Numbered from the stretch's first letter, positions 1-5,737 are shown. The stretch: DNA of 5,737 bases from DROE01 sp964569865 (GCA_964569865.1 CAZMVQ010000107.1:1-5737), one strand, 5' to 3'. Program-made: numbers and translations. The notes: generated from the sequence alone by a model not told the origin.

Positions 1-404
1 TCCATCTCGTCAAACACCTGCTCACCCCACCATGTGATGGCCATGTGGAAGGAATAATCGCAATTGGCGCGGGTGGATTTATTATCCCACATGGAGAGGG
101 CTTCAAGCAAAGACTGATCAGGGCTGGGCAGGGCAAAATCCACCACCATGGTGGTGCCACCGGCCAAAGCTGCGCGAGTGCCGCTTTCAAAATCATCACT
201 TGAATAGGTGCCCATAAACGGCATTTCCAAATGAGTATGGGGGTCAATACCGCCGGGCATTACATAACAACCAGTGGCATCAAGGCTCTCATCGCCTGAG
301 AGATTGGCGCCAATCTCGGTAATGATCCCGTCTTCGATTTTTATATCGGATTTATAGGTTCTGTCGGCGGTAACGATGGTTCCGCCCTTGATTACTTTGC
401 TCAT
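1..404 (-). CDS. hydA: dihydropyrimidinase, N-terminal part (3' end beyond the window)
   Basis: This is the N-terminal 134 residues of a cyclic amidohydrolase that opens the ring of 5,6-dihydrouracil or dihydrothymine to give the N-carbamoyl-beta-amino acid, in the cytoplasm. The start reads MSKVIKGGTIVTADRTYKSD, typical of bacterial dihydropyrimidinases. The metal-binding DPHTHLE motif is present, with its HxH at residues 56 and 58, followed by MPFMGTYSSDDFESGT and AGGTTMVVDF. The family is about 480 residues long, so under a third is visible; the carboxylated lysine and the later metal ligands lie off the left edge. The ATG at 404 overlaps the stop of the upstream small gene (ATGA). A good Shine-Dalgarno AGGAG sits 8 bases upstream, inside that small gene. 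D-hydantoinase is the near alternative, but the neighbouring genes favour pyrimidine breakdown. There is no sign of damage in the visible part. Confidence 0.95.
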   Translation of the reverse strand, partial: MSKVIKGGTIVTADRTYKSDIKIEDGIITEIGANLSGDESLDATGCYVMPGGIDPHTHLEMPFMGTYSSDDFESGTRAALAGGTTMVVDFALPSPDQSLLEALSMWDNKSTRANCDYSFHMAITWWGEQVFDEM

Positions 405-742
405 TTAGGTTTCTCCTCACCAGATTTGGGCAGACAATTTGTGTAATGCAACTCATTTAAGGGCGTTGGTGCATTCAAATATACTGGAACCTCGAAGGAT
501 AACTTATTGGTGCTCTCAGACTTTGCGCTACCTTTTAGATCAGCCAAAGATAGGACTTTAATGCCGCCGCCGCCCTCCTTACTGATAGTAACCGTAACCT
601 CGAATTTAACTTTATGCGCTTTATCAATTTTCTTGCCGTTTATGTATCCGGGGGCAATGTAAAGAAGCGTCTCTTTTTGTGCGCTTACCACGCCGTTAGT
701 AATGTCCAGAAGGGCAACCTTTACGAACTCATCGAGTTTCAT
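401..742 (-). CDS. small unknown protein, trypco2-like, embedded in the pyrimidine operon
   Basis: This 113-residue protein has no signal peptide or membrane segment and no motif of a pyrimidine-pathway enzyme. Residues 1-23 look like an amphipathic helix (MKLDEFVKVALLDITNGVVS). A beta strand VKFEVTVTI follows at 45-53, then a GGGG turn at 57-60. A second strand region with SLADLKGSAKSESTNK (65-80) leads to LSFEVPVYL at 81-89, and the hydrophilic tail is rich in Glu, Lys and Pro. From memory, this order (helix, FxVxV strand, glycine turn, G-x-S-x-S-x-ST, F-x-VPV strand) resembles small trypsin-co-occurring domain 2 proteins; I could not search for it. The start is supported by GGGGA 7 bases upstream and an ATGA overlap with the hydrolase stop. 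The stop makes a second ATGA overlap with hydA, so the gene appears coupled on both sides. G+C is about 43% by hand count, against about 56% in both neighbours. It uses ATA, CTA, TTA and GTA codons, which suggests later arrival. Confidence 0.8.
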   Translation of the reverse strand: MKLDEFVKVALLDITNGVVSAQKETLLYIAPGYINGKKIDKAHKVKFEVTVTISKEGGGGIKVLSLADLKGSAKSESTNKLSFEVPVYLNAPTPLNELHYTNCLPKSGEEKPK

Positions 743-1989
743 TCCACAATCCCCGCTGTTTCAACCACCGCATGCATCAACACTTCGGCCCCGGCCGTGG
801 CCCATTCTTTGGAAATATCCTCAGCCTCGTTGTGGGAAAGTCCATCAACGCAAGGGCACATAATCATCGCTGTTGGAGCAACTTTGCTGATCCAGCAGGC
901 ATCATGGCCTGCGCCGGAAATCAGGTCGCGATGCCCATAGCCCAATCGCTCGGCGGCATCGCGCACAGCAGATACGCATGTTTCATCAAAGGTCACCGGA
1001 TCAAAACCGCCCACCTTTTCAATCTCCAAGCCCAAGCCCATTTCGTCGCAGATTTTTTTGGCTCCCGCCTCCAGTTGAGTTTCCATATTTTTGATGGTGG
1101 CCAGATCAGGAGAGCGTAAATCCACCGTAAACACCACTTTGCCCGGAATAACGTTTCGCGAGTTTGGAAAAACATCAATATGGCCGGCAGCCCCCACCGC
1201 ATTGGGCTTGTGCGCCCAGGCGATATCATCAACCAGTTGCAAAATTTTTGCCATGCCCAACCCGGCATTTTTGCGCATGGGCATGGGGGTTGAACCCGTA
1301 TGGCTGTCTTTGCCCGTCACTGTGAACTGGGTCCAGCTAAGGCCCTGCCCATGGGTAACCACGCCGATTTCTTTACCTTCTGCTTCAAGAATTGGCCCCT
1401 GTTCGATATGCAATTCAAACATGGCAGCCATTTTTCTCGCGCCAACTTCTTCATCACCACGCCAGCCAATTCGCTTTAATTCATCGCCGAACTTTTTGCC
1501 CTCGGCATCGGTTTTTTCATAGGCCCATTCTTGAGTGTGCTGGCCAATAAATACTCCGGAAGCAAGCATGGCGGGGGCATATCTGGTGCCCTCCTCATTG
1601 GTCCAGTTGGTGATAACAATGGGATGTCTGGTTTTGATATTGAGATCATTGAGCGTGCGTACCAGTTCAAGACCGGCCAGAACTCCCAGCACCCCGTCAT
1701 ATTTGCCCCCTGTGGGCTGGGTATCCAGATGACTGCCCACATAGACGGGCAGCAGGGTCGGATCTTGCCCCTCTCGGGTCATGAACATATTGCCCATTTG
1801 ATCAACGCCCATGGTCATGCCAGCATCTTCGCACCAGCGCTGAAAAAGTTTGCGCCCTTCGCCATCTTCATCGGTAACCGTCTGGCGATTATTGCCACCG
1901 GCCACTCCGGGGCCGATTTTTGCCATTTCCATCAGGCTGTCCCAAAGGCGGGCATCGTTTATTTTTAGATTCTGACCGGATTTTGACAT
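739..1989 (-). CDS. M20-family Zn-dependent hydrolase, probable beta-ureidopropionase
   Basis: The product is a 416-residue metal-dependent amidohydrolase, likely cleaving N-carbamoyl-beta-alanine (or N-carbamoyl-3-aminoisobutyrate) to the beta-amino acid, CO2 and ammonia. Numbered from the preferred start, visible M20 signatures are VGSHLDTQPTGGKYDG (metal ligands His87 and Asp98), TNEEGTRYAPAMLASG (catalytic Glu132, ligand Glu133), ELHIEQGPILE (His194), GKDSHTGSTPMPMRKNAG in the dimerisation domain, GAGHDA, and GLSHNEAE (His386). All expected ligands are present and the length is normal for the family. An ATG 15 bases further upstream (2004) would add MEDRI. I prefer 1989 because GGAGG lies exactly 8 bases before it, and the upstream ATG overlaps that GGAGG and has no good site of its own. 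The family also includes N-carbamoyl-L-amino acid hydrolases and allantoate amidohydrolases; the position between mmsA and hydA argues for beta-ureidopropionase. The stop overlaps the next gene by 4 bases. Confidence 0.9.
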   Translation of the reverse strand: MSKSGQNLKINDARLWDSLMEMAKIGPGVAGGNNRQTVTDEDGEGRKLFQRWCEDAGMTMGVDQMGNMFMTREGQDPTLLPVYVGSHLDTQPTGGKYDGVLGVLAGLELVRTLNDLNIKTRHPIVITNWTNEEGTRYAPAMLASGVFIGQHTQEWAYEKTDAEGKKFGDELKRIGWRGDEEVGARKMAAMFELHIEQGPILEAEGKEIGVVTHGQGLSWTQFTVTGKDSHTGSTPMPMRKNAGLGMAKILQLVDDIAWAHKPNAVGAAGHIDVFPNSRNVIPGKVVFTVDLRSPDLATIKNMETQLEAGAKKICDEMGLGLEIEKVGGFDPVTFDETCVSAVRDAAERLGYGHRDLISGAGHDACWISKVAPTAMIMCPCVDGLSHNEAEDISKEWATAGAEVLMHAVVETAGIVE

Positions 1990-1997
1990 TATTCTAT

Positions 1998-2002
1998 CCT
2001 CC
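1998..2002 (-). promoter_or_regulatory. ribosome binding site deciding the hydrolase start
   Basis: The minus strand reads GGAGG followed by 8 bases and then the ATG at 1989. The alternative ATG at 2004-2002 shares its G with this site, so it is probably part of the binding sequence rather than the start. The consequence is a 416-residue hydrolase rather than 421. Confidence 0.7.
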
Positions 2003-2020
2003 ATTTGCCCCCACCCTTAA

Positions 2021-2044
2021 TCCCTCCCCGCAAGGGGGGAGGGA
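2021..2044. repeat. GC-rich intergenic palindrome between mmsA and the hydrolase
   Basis: TCCCTCCCC at 2021-2029 and GGGGAGGGA at 2036-2044 form a perfect 9-bp inverted repeat around the loop GCAAGG. It sits in the only sizeable gap inside the operon, 70 bases between the mmsA stop and the preferred hydrolase start. No run of T follows it on either strand, so it does not look like an intrinsic terminator. From memory, very similar CCCTCCCCGCAAGG-type palindromes recur between genes in many alphaproteobacterial genomes, so it may be a copy of a dispersed repeat. In the transcript it could act as a processing or stability hairpin, or tune expression of the downstream genes; that is inference. 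Confidence 0.7.
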
Positions 2045-2059
2045 GATAAAAATTATTCC

Positions 2060-3550
2060 CTAGCTGGGGAACGTAAACACTGCACCCTCTTTTACCCCGG
2101 TGGGCCAGCGGGTCGTGACGGTTTTGAGCCTTGTATAAAAATGCACAGCTTCGGGACCATAAATTCCATGGCCACCAAAGGATGAGCTTTTCCAGCCACC
2201 GAACGAGTGATAGGCCACCGGCACCGGAATAGGCACATTTATGCCCACCATGCCCACTTCAACCCTATCGGCAAAGGCACGTGCCGCATCACCATCGCGG
2301 GTGAAAATTGCGGTTCCGTTGGCATATTCATGGCCATGAATAAGATCGAGCGCATCTTCAAACGAGTTTTTGCGCACCACCGAGAGAACGGGTCCAAAAA
2401 TTTCATCCCGATAAATGCTCATATCCTCTTTAACATTGTCAAACAGGGTGCCACCAACAAAATAGCCCCCCTCATAACCCTGAAGAGAAAATCCACGGCC
2501 ATCCACCACCAGATCGGCACCCGATTTTTCTCCCTGATCAATATAGTCGAGCACTTTTTCCTGATGCATTTTAGTGATCAGCGGTCCCATTTCAGTCATT
2601 TCGTCATTGGCGGGACCAATTTTTAAGGATTCAATCATGGGTTTAAGTTTGGCCACCAGTTTGTTGGCGGTTTCTTCACCAACCGGCACGGCAACAGAAA
2701 TTGCCATGCAGCGCTCTCCGGCCGAGCCAAAGCCGGCCCCCATCAAGGCATTGGCTGCCGCATCCAGATCAGCATCGGGCATAATAATCATATGATTTTT
2801 AGCGCCGCCAAGGGCCTGCACTCTTTTGCCAGCCTTGGTGCCGCGCTCATAAACATATTGGGCAATGGGGGTGGAGCCGACAAAGCTGATGGCTTTGACA
2901 TCGGGATGATCCAACAGACAATCCACAGCAGATTTATCCCCATGCACAATGTTGAATATTCCGTTCGGTAAACCGGCCTGCTTAAAAAGCTCAAAGCAAA
3001 ACATAGAGGCGGATGGGTCGCGCTCGGATGGTTTTAGGATGAAGGCATTGCCGGTGGCGATGGCCATGGGATACATCCACATGGGCACCATAGCGGGAAA
3101 GTTAAACGGGGTAATGCCCGCAACCACACCAAGGGGCTGGCGATCGGCAAAGGTATCGATGGCAGGGCCAACATTGCGGGAAAATTCCCCTTTAAGCATC
3201 TGGGGAATTCCGCAGGCAAATTCCACCACTTCAATGCCACGGGCGCATTCGCCCAAAGCGTCCTCGTGGGTTTTGCCATGTTCACGTGAAATATGTCTGG
3301 CCAACTCGTCAATATTATCGTTGAGCAATTGCAAAAATTTAAACATAATTCGGGCGCGCTTGGCAGGCGGCAAATTTCCCCATGCGGGCTGAGCCGCCTT
3401 TGCGTTAGCTACTGCCTCGTTTATTTCCCCATTGCTGGAAAGGGGCAATGCGCCGATCTGCTCACCCGTTGCCGGATTAAAAATCTGAGATTTTCGATCT
3501 GAATTGGAAGAAACCAATTCGCCGTTAATTGCGTTTTTAATCATATACAT
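2060..3550 (-). CDS. mmsA: CoA-acylating methylmalonate-/malonate-semialdehyde dehydrogenase
   Basis: The product is a 496-residue NAD-dependent aldehyde dehydrogenase that turns malonate semialdehyde into acetyl-CoA and methylmalonate semialdehyde into propionyl-CoA, with loss of CO2. Numbered from the preferred start, signatures are IFNPATGE near 23-30, ITPFNFPAMVPMWM (146-159), KPSERDPS (173-180), FVGSTPIAQYVY (223-234), LGGAKNHMI (247-255), the catalytic cysteine in GSAGERCMAIS (Cys281), EIFGPVLSVV (383-392) and HSFGGWKSSSFG near the C-terminus. The general-base glutamate of hydrolytic aldehyde dehydrogenases (in LELGGK) is absent, replaced by the ALGGAKN context typical of the CoA-dependent MmsA/IolA branch. 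An ATG at 3565 would add MRSID and overlap the aminotransferase gene. I prefer 3550, which has GAGGT 8 bases upstream and starts one base after that gene's stop (TGAtATG). It handles the semialdehydes made by the upstream aminotransferase. No defects were seen. Confidence 0.95.
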   Translation of the reverse strand: MYMIKNAINGELVSSNSDRKSQIFNPATGEQIGALPLSSNGEINEAVANAKAAQPAWGNLPPAKRARIMFKFLQLLNDNIDELARHISREHGKTHEDALGECARGIEVVEFACGIPQMLKGEFSRNVGPAIDTFADRQPLGVVAGITPFNFPAMVPMWMYPMAIATGNAFILKPSERDPSASMFCFELFKQAGLPNGIFNIVHGDKSAVDCLLDHPDVKAISFVGSTPIAQYVYERGTKAGKRVQALGGAKNHMIIMPDADLDAAANALMGAGFGSAGERCMAISVAVPVGEETANKLVAKLKPMIESLKIGPANDEMTEMGPLITKMHQEKVLDYIDQGEKSGADLVVDGRGFSLQGYEGGYFVGGTLFDNVKEDMSIYRDEIFGPVLSVVRKNSFEDALDLIHGHEYANGTAIFTRDGDAARAFADRVEVGMVGINVPIPVPVAYHSFGGWKSSSFGGHGIYGPEAVHFYTRLKTVTTRWPTGVKEGAVFTFPS

Positions 3551-3551
3551 A

Positions 3552-4898
3552 TCAATCGACCTCATTCAGGACTTTGCCCAGTTTTTCTACAATTTCATCA
3601 ATTTGGGATTTTGAAACAATCAAGGGCGGTGAAAGAGCAATAATATCCCCGGTGGTGCGAATAAGCAGTCCGCTTTCAAAGGCTTTTACAAAAGCAGAAA
3701 ATGCCCTTTTGGTTGGCTCACCGGCAATCGGGGCCAGTTCCACGGCGCCAATAAGCCCGATATTTCTAATATCAATGACGTTGGGCGCGTCTTTGAGCGA
3801 ATGCAGTGCCTCCTGCCAATAGGGGGCCAGTTCAGCAGCGCGGGTCAACAATCCCTCTTCTTTATAGGTGGCTAAAGTGCCCAGCGCCGCAGCGGCAGCC
3901 ATGGGATTGCCCGAATATGTATAGCCGTGCATAAACTCGATCATATGTTCAGGACCGCTCATAAACGCATCATGAATTTCTGATTTAACAAACACCGCGC
4001 CCATGGGAATAACGCCATTGGTCAGGCCTTTGGCGGTGACCATAATATCTGGAATTATGCCATAAAAATCTGCGGCGAACGGAGTTCCCAGACGGCCAAA
4101 ACCGGTGATAACCTCGTCAAAAATCAGCAATATTCCATGCTTGGTGCAAATATCGCGCAGTTTTTGCAAATAGCCTTTGGGGGGAATTAAAACCCCGGTT
4201 GAACCGGCAACAGGCTCAACAATCACCGCCGCAATGGTTGAGGCATCATGCAGGCCCACAATGCGCTCCAGCTCATCAGCCAGATAGGCCCCGTGTTCCG
4301 GTTCGCCTTTGGTGAAAGCATTTTTATCCAGCAAATGGGTGTGGGGCAAATGATCAACCCCGGTTAAAAGCGTGCCAAACATTTTGCGGTTGGGAACAAT
4401 ACCACCAACAGAAATGCCGCCAAAATTAACCCCGTGATAGCCCCGCTCGCGCCCGATCAAGCGGAACCGGGCACCATCGCCCTTAACCCGATGATAGGCC
4501 AAAGCGATTTTTAGGGCAGTTTCAACACTTTCAGAGCCGGAATTGGTGAAAAATACATGATCCATACCATCGGGGGCCAGATCGACCAGCCTGTTGGCTA
4601 GATCAAAGACTTTGGGGTGGCCGATTTGAAAAGTGGGGGCAAAATCCATTTCCGCTGCTTGGCTTTGGATCGCCTCGGTGATTTTTGGGCGGCAATGGCC
4701 AGCATTAACGCACCACAGGCCTGCGGTTGCATCCAGCACCTGACGACCATCAGAAGTGGTATAGTGCATATCGGCAGCACCCACGAACATGCGAGGGTTT
4801 TTCTTGAATTGGCGGTTGGCCGAAAACGGCATCCAAAACGCGCTCAAATCATTTGGCACCACGTTTGATGCGCCAGTTTTATTATCGAGATCTGTCAT
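3552..4898 (-). CDS. omega-amino acid (beta-alanine):pyruvate aminotransferase
   Basis: The product is a 448-residue class III PLP-dependent aminotransferase. It likely moves the amino group of beta-alanine (and 3-aminoisobutyrate) to pyruvate, giving L-alanine and the semialdehyde used by MmsA. It closely resembles Pseudomonas putida omega-amino acid:pyruvate aminotransferase as I remember it: AFWMPFSANR (20-29), AGLWCVNAGHCR (59-70), phosphate-binding TNSGSES (118-124), GRERGYHGVN (149-158), VDHLPHT, HDASTIAAVIVEP, LIFDEVITGFGR with Asp261 contacting the PLP ring nitrogen, TAKGLTNGVIPMG with Schiff-base Lys290, and HGYTYSGNP (324-332). Length is normal for the family. The ATG at 4898 has GGGGAG ending 4 bases upstream and the next Met is residue 23, so the start is secure. 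It is the first gene of the operon, after a leader of about 100 bases. Its stop lies one base before the preferred mmsA start. Preference for other omega-amino acids or amines is possible, but the context favours beta-alanine. Confidence 0.93.
   Translation of the reverse strand: MTDLDNKTGASNVVPNDLSAFWMPFSANRQFKKNPRMFVGAADMHYTTSDGRQVLDATAGLWCVNAGHCRPKITEAIQSQAAEMDFAPTFQIGHPKVFDLANRLVDLAPDGMDHVFFTNSGSESVETALKIALAYHRVKGDGARFRLIGRERGYHGVNFGGISVGGIVPNRKMFGTLLTGVDHLPHTHLLDKNAFTKGEPEHGAYLADELERIVGLHDASTIAAVIVEPVAGSTGVLIPPKGYLQKLRDICTKHGILLIFDEVITGFGRLGTPFAADFYGIIPDIMVTAKGLTNGVIPMGAVFVKSEIHDAFMSGPEHMIEFMHGYTYSGNPMAAAAALGTLATYKEEGLLTRAAELAPYWQEALHSLKDAPNVIDIRNIGLIGAVELAPIAGEPTKRAFSAFVKAFESGLLIRTTGDIIALSPPLIVSKSQIDEIVEKLGKVLNEVD
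3559..3563 (-). promoter_or_regulatory. ribosome binding site deciding the mmsA start
   Basis: GAGGT on the minus strand lies 8 bases before the ATG at 3550, inside the last codons of the aminotransferase gene. The in-frame ATG at 3565 overlaps the same site (ATGAGGT) and lacks a good site of its own. A third in-frame ATG at 3544 would have 14-base spacing, which is too far. Confidence 0.6.
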
Positions 4899-4951
4899 TT
4901 AGCTCCCCAAAGGCACCAGTGCCGAAAATCAAATGTAACAACTATTGCTAC

Positions 4952-4964
4952 ACCAAAACTTGGT
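4952..4964. repeat. 13-bp interrupted palindrome in the operon leader
   Basis: ACCAA-AAC-TTGGT is a perfect 5-bp inverted repeat with a 3-base spacer, located about 54 bases before the aminotransferase start. It falls inside the predicted transcribed leader. It could be a protein-binding site or a very weak hairpin. It shares CCAA/TTGG half-sites with the palindrome at 5051-5063. No family assignment is possible. Confidence 0.3.
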
Positions 4965-4981
4965 TCGCCCGGATTTGTATG

Positions 4982-5010
4982 TTACCCAGTTTTTGACCAA
5001 TTGATAAAAT
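4982..5010 (+). promoter_or_regulatory. possible rutR promoter
   Basis: TAAAAT at 5005-5010 matches five of six bases of a -10 box. TTACCC at 4982-4987, 17 bases upstream, is only a weak -35 match. The predicted RutR operator lies inside this promoter, so RutR would repress its own gene if the call is right. This is a weak call based on base patterns alone. Confidence 0.3.
4993..5008. promoter_or_regulatory. predicted RutR operator
   Basis: TTGACCA-AT-TGATAAA matches the E. coli RutR consensus TTGACCA-NN-TGGTCAA at 12 of 14 defined positions: the left half is perfect and the right half has two changes. It lies between rutR and the catabolic operon, immediately downstream of a good minus-strand -10 box and over its expected start site. 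Binding here would block operon transcription and probably rutR too. E. coli RutR is released by uracil (established knowledge); that the same ligand works here is inference from protein similarity. Confidence 0.65.
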
Positions 5011-5036
5011 ATTAGCACTAAGGGCGGTGCAAGCAA
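5009..5036 (-). promoter_or_regulatory. predicted promoter of the pyrimidine-degradation operon
   Basis: On the minus strand TTGCTT (5036-5031) and TAATAT (5014-5009) are separated by 16 bases, a reasonable sigma-70-type pair. The expected start near 5002 falls in the middle of the predicted RutR operator, the usual geometry for repression. It would leave a leader of about 100 bases before the aminotransferase ATG. Confidence 0.45.
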
Positions 5037-5050
5037 GTAAAATTTGTGCC

Positions 5051-5063
5051 TTTGGCCACCAAA
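5051..5063. repeat. 13-bp interrupted palindrome upstream of rutR
   Basis: TTTGG-CCA-CCAAA is a perfect 5-bp inverted repeat with a 3-base spacer, 41 bases before the rutR start codon. It might be a secondary weak regulator site; its match to the RutR consensus is poor in the right half. It may also be chance. Confidence 0.25.
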
Positions 5064-5104
5064 TAGGGCGGGCCGGCAAATAAAACAAAAGGAAAACTTC
5101 AATA

Positions 5105-5737
5105 GTGTCGCAATCTGTTGAAAAGCAAAGCGGAAAAACCCGAATTCAGCGCGAAAAGCGCGAGCAGATTTTGCAGGCCGCGCTGGAGGTTTTTGCCGCC
5201 CACGGGTTTCGCGGCTCCACATTGGATCAGATTGCCGACGCGGCAAAAATGAGCAAGCCAAATCTGCTATATTATTATTCGCGCAAAGAGGACATTCACC
5301 AGACCCTGATCGCCAGACTTATGGATACCTGGCTGGCACCGCTTAAAACTCTGGATGCTACCGGAGAGCCGATTGAAGAAATTTGTGCCTATATCAACAG
5401 GAAGCTGGAAATGGCTCGGGATTTCCCCCGCGAAAGCCGCCTGTTCGCCAATGAGATTTTGCAGGGCGCGCCCCATATTATTGATATGATTGAGGGGGAG
5501 CTGAAACTTTTGGTAGATGAGAAGGCTCAGGTGATTAAGGGATGGATGGATGAGGGAAAGCTAAACCCTTGTGATCCACGCCATTTGTTGTTCGCCATCT
5601 GGGCCACCACCCAGCATTATGCGGATTTTGATGTGCAGGTGCGTGCGGTTTTGAGCAAAGACAAAAACACAAGCGATCATTTTGATGATGCCGCAAAATT
5701 CCTTGAAAACCTGTTTTGCAAAGGGCTTAGGCCCAAG
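5105..5737 (+). CDS. rutR: RutR-type TetR-family transcriptional regulator (stop codon beyond the window)
   Basis: This frame is open for 211 codons to the last base. It ends in KGLRPK, equivalent to the E. coli RutR C-terminus (GIRPR), so the protein is essentially complete and only the stop is missing. The N-terminal helix-turn-helix covers about residues 20-62 (EQILQAALEVFAAHGFRGST, then LDQIADAAKMSKPNLLYYYS). The ligand and dimer domain keeps RutR-typical stretches: DTWLAPLK (74-81), KLEMARDFPRESRLFANEIL (100-119), GAPHI, and IWATTQHYADFDVQV (165-179). The start is GTG: no ATG is available between the in-frame TAA at 5081 and the HTH, and AAGGA lies 11 bases upstream. E. coli RutR represses pyrimidine degradation and is released by uracil; the same role is expected for the divergent operon. 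It is unusual only in pairing with the reductive pathway instead of the E. coli Rut pathway. Confidence 0.93.
   Translation, partial: MSQSVEKQSGKTRIQREKREQILQAALEVFAAHGFRGSTLDQIADAAKMSKPNLLYYYSRKEDIHQTLIARLMDTWLAPLKTLDATGEPIEEICAYINRKLEMARDFPRESRLFANEILQGAPHIIDMIEGELKLLVDEKAQVIKGWMDEGKLNPCDPRHLLFAIWATTQHYADFDVQVRAVLSKDKNTSDHFDDAAKFLENLFCKGLRPK

Noticed and set aside
614..940. Plus-strand frame of 108 codons opposite the small gene and the hydrolase end
   Set aside because: It crosses the junction of two minus-strand genes that have ribosome binding sites and coupled ATGA overlaps. It has no motif of its own.
772..1968. Several plus-strand frames of 65-145 codons opposite the hydrolase gene
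   Set aside because: They are shadows of the M20 hydrolase frame, which carries all its metal ligands in order.
2021..2044. Intrinsic terminator between mmsA and the hydrolase
   Set aside because: The hairpin is strong, but no T-run follows on either strand. On the minus strand it is followed by ATTAAGGGTGGGGG.
4899..5002. Riboswitch or attenuator in the operon leader of about 100 bases
   Set aside because: I see no known aptamer core, no leader peptide and no terminator-like hairpin with a T-run. Only a 5-bp palindrome is present, which is too weak.
4929..5261. Minus-strand frame of 110 codons across the divergent gap and the start of rutR
   Set aside because: It overlaps the strongly supported rutR frame antisense, has low-complexity composition and no recognisable motif. 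It also covers the operon promoter region.
5267..5476. Minus-strand frame of 69 codons inside rutR
   Set aside because: It is antisense to the conserved RutR ligand domain, and the rutR frame explains the sequence.

Overview
The window holds most of a catabolic operon for the reductive degradation of pyrimidines (uracil and thymine), with its regulator on the opposite strand. The regulator is a clear RutR-type TetR protein. The enzymes resemble alphaproteobacterial ones, and G+C is moderate (about 56% where I counted coding DNA by hand). I infer an alphaproteobacterium, perhaps in or near Hyphomicrobiales; the genus cannot be read from the sequence.

Layout. On the minus strand, reading right to left, are: an omega-amino acid:pyruvate aminotransferase (4898-3552), CoA-acylating methylmalonate/malonate-semialdehyde dehydrogenase mmsA (3550-2060), an M20-type Zn-dependent hydrolase that is probably beta-ureidopropionase (1989-739), a 113-residue protein of unknown role (742-401), and the first 134 residues of dihydropyrimidinase hydA (from 404, running off the left edge). 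Gene spacing is tight: 1 base between aminotransferase and mmsA, 70 bases with a GC-rich palindrome between mmsA and the hydrolase, and ATGA 4-base overlaps on both sides of the small gene. On the plus strand, rutR begins at a GTG (5105) and stays open to the last base of the window. The 206-base divergent gap carries a near-consensus RutR operator placed over the predicted operon start site.

Pathway logic. Dihydropyrimidinase opens dihydrouracil or dihydrothymine. The hydrolase removes the carbamoyl group to give beta-alanine or 3-aminoisobutyrate. The aminotransferase converts these to malonate semialdehyde or methylmalonate semialdehyde, and MmsA makes acetyl-CoA or propionyl-CoA. The first step (dihydropyrimidine dehydrogenase) is not in this window.

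The one part that does not fit the pathway is the small gene between the hydrolase and hydA. It is not a recognisable pyrimidine enzyme, is richer in A+T than its neighbours, and resembles small proteins of the trypsin-co-occurring domain 2 (trypco2) type known from biological-conflict gene neighbourhoods. It is the best candidate for something undescribed here.
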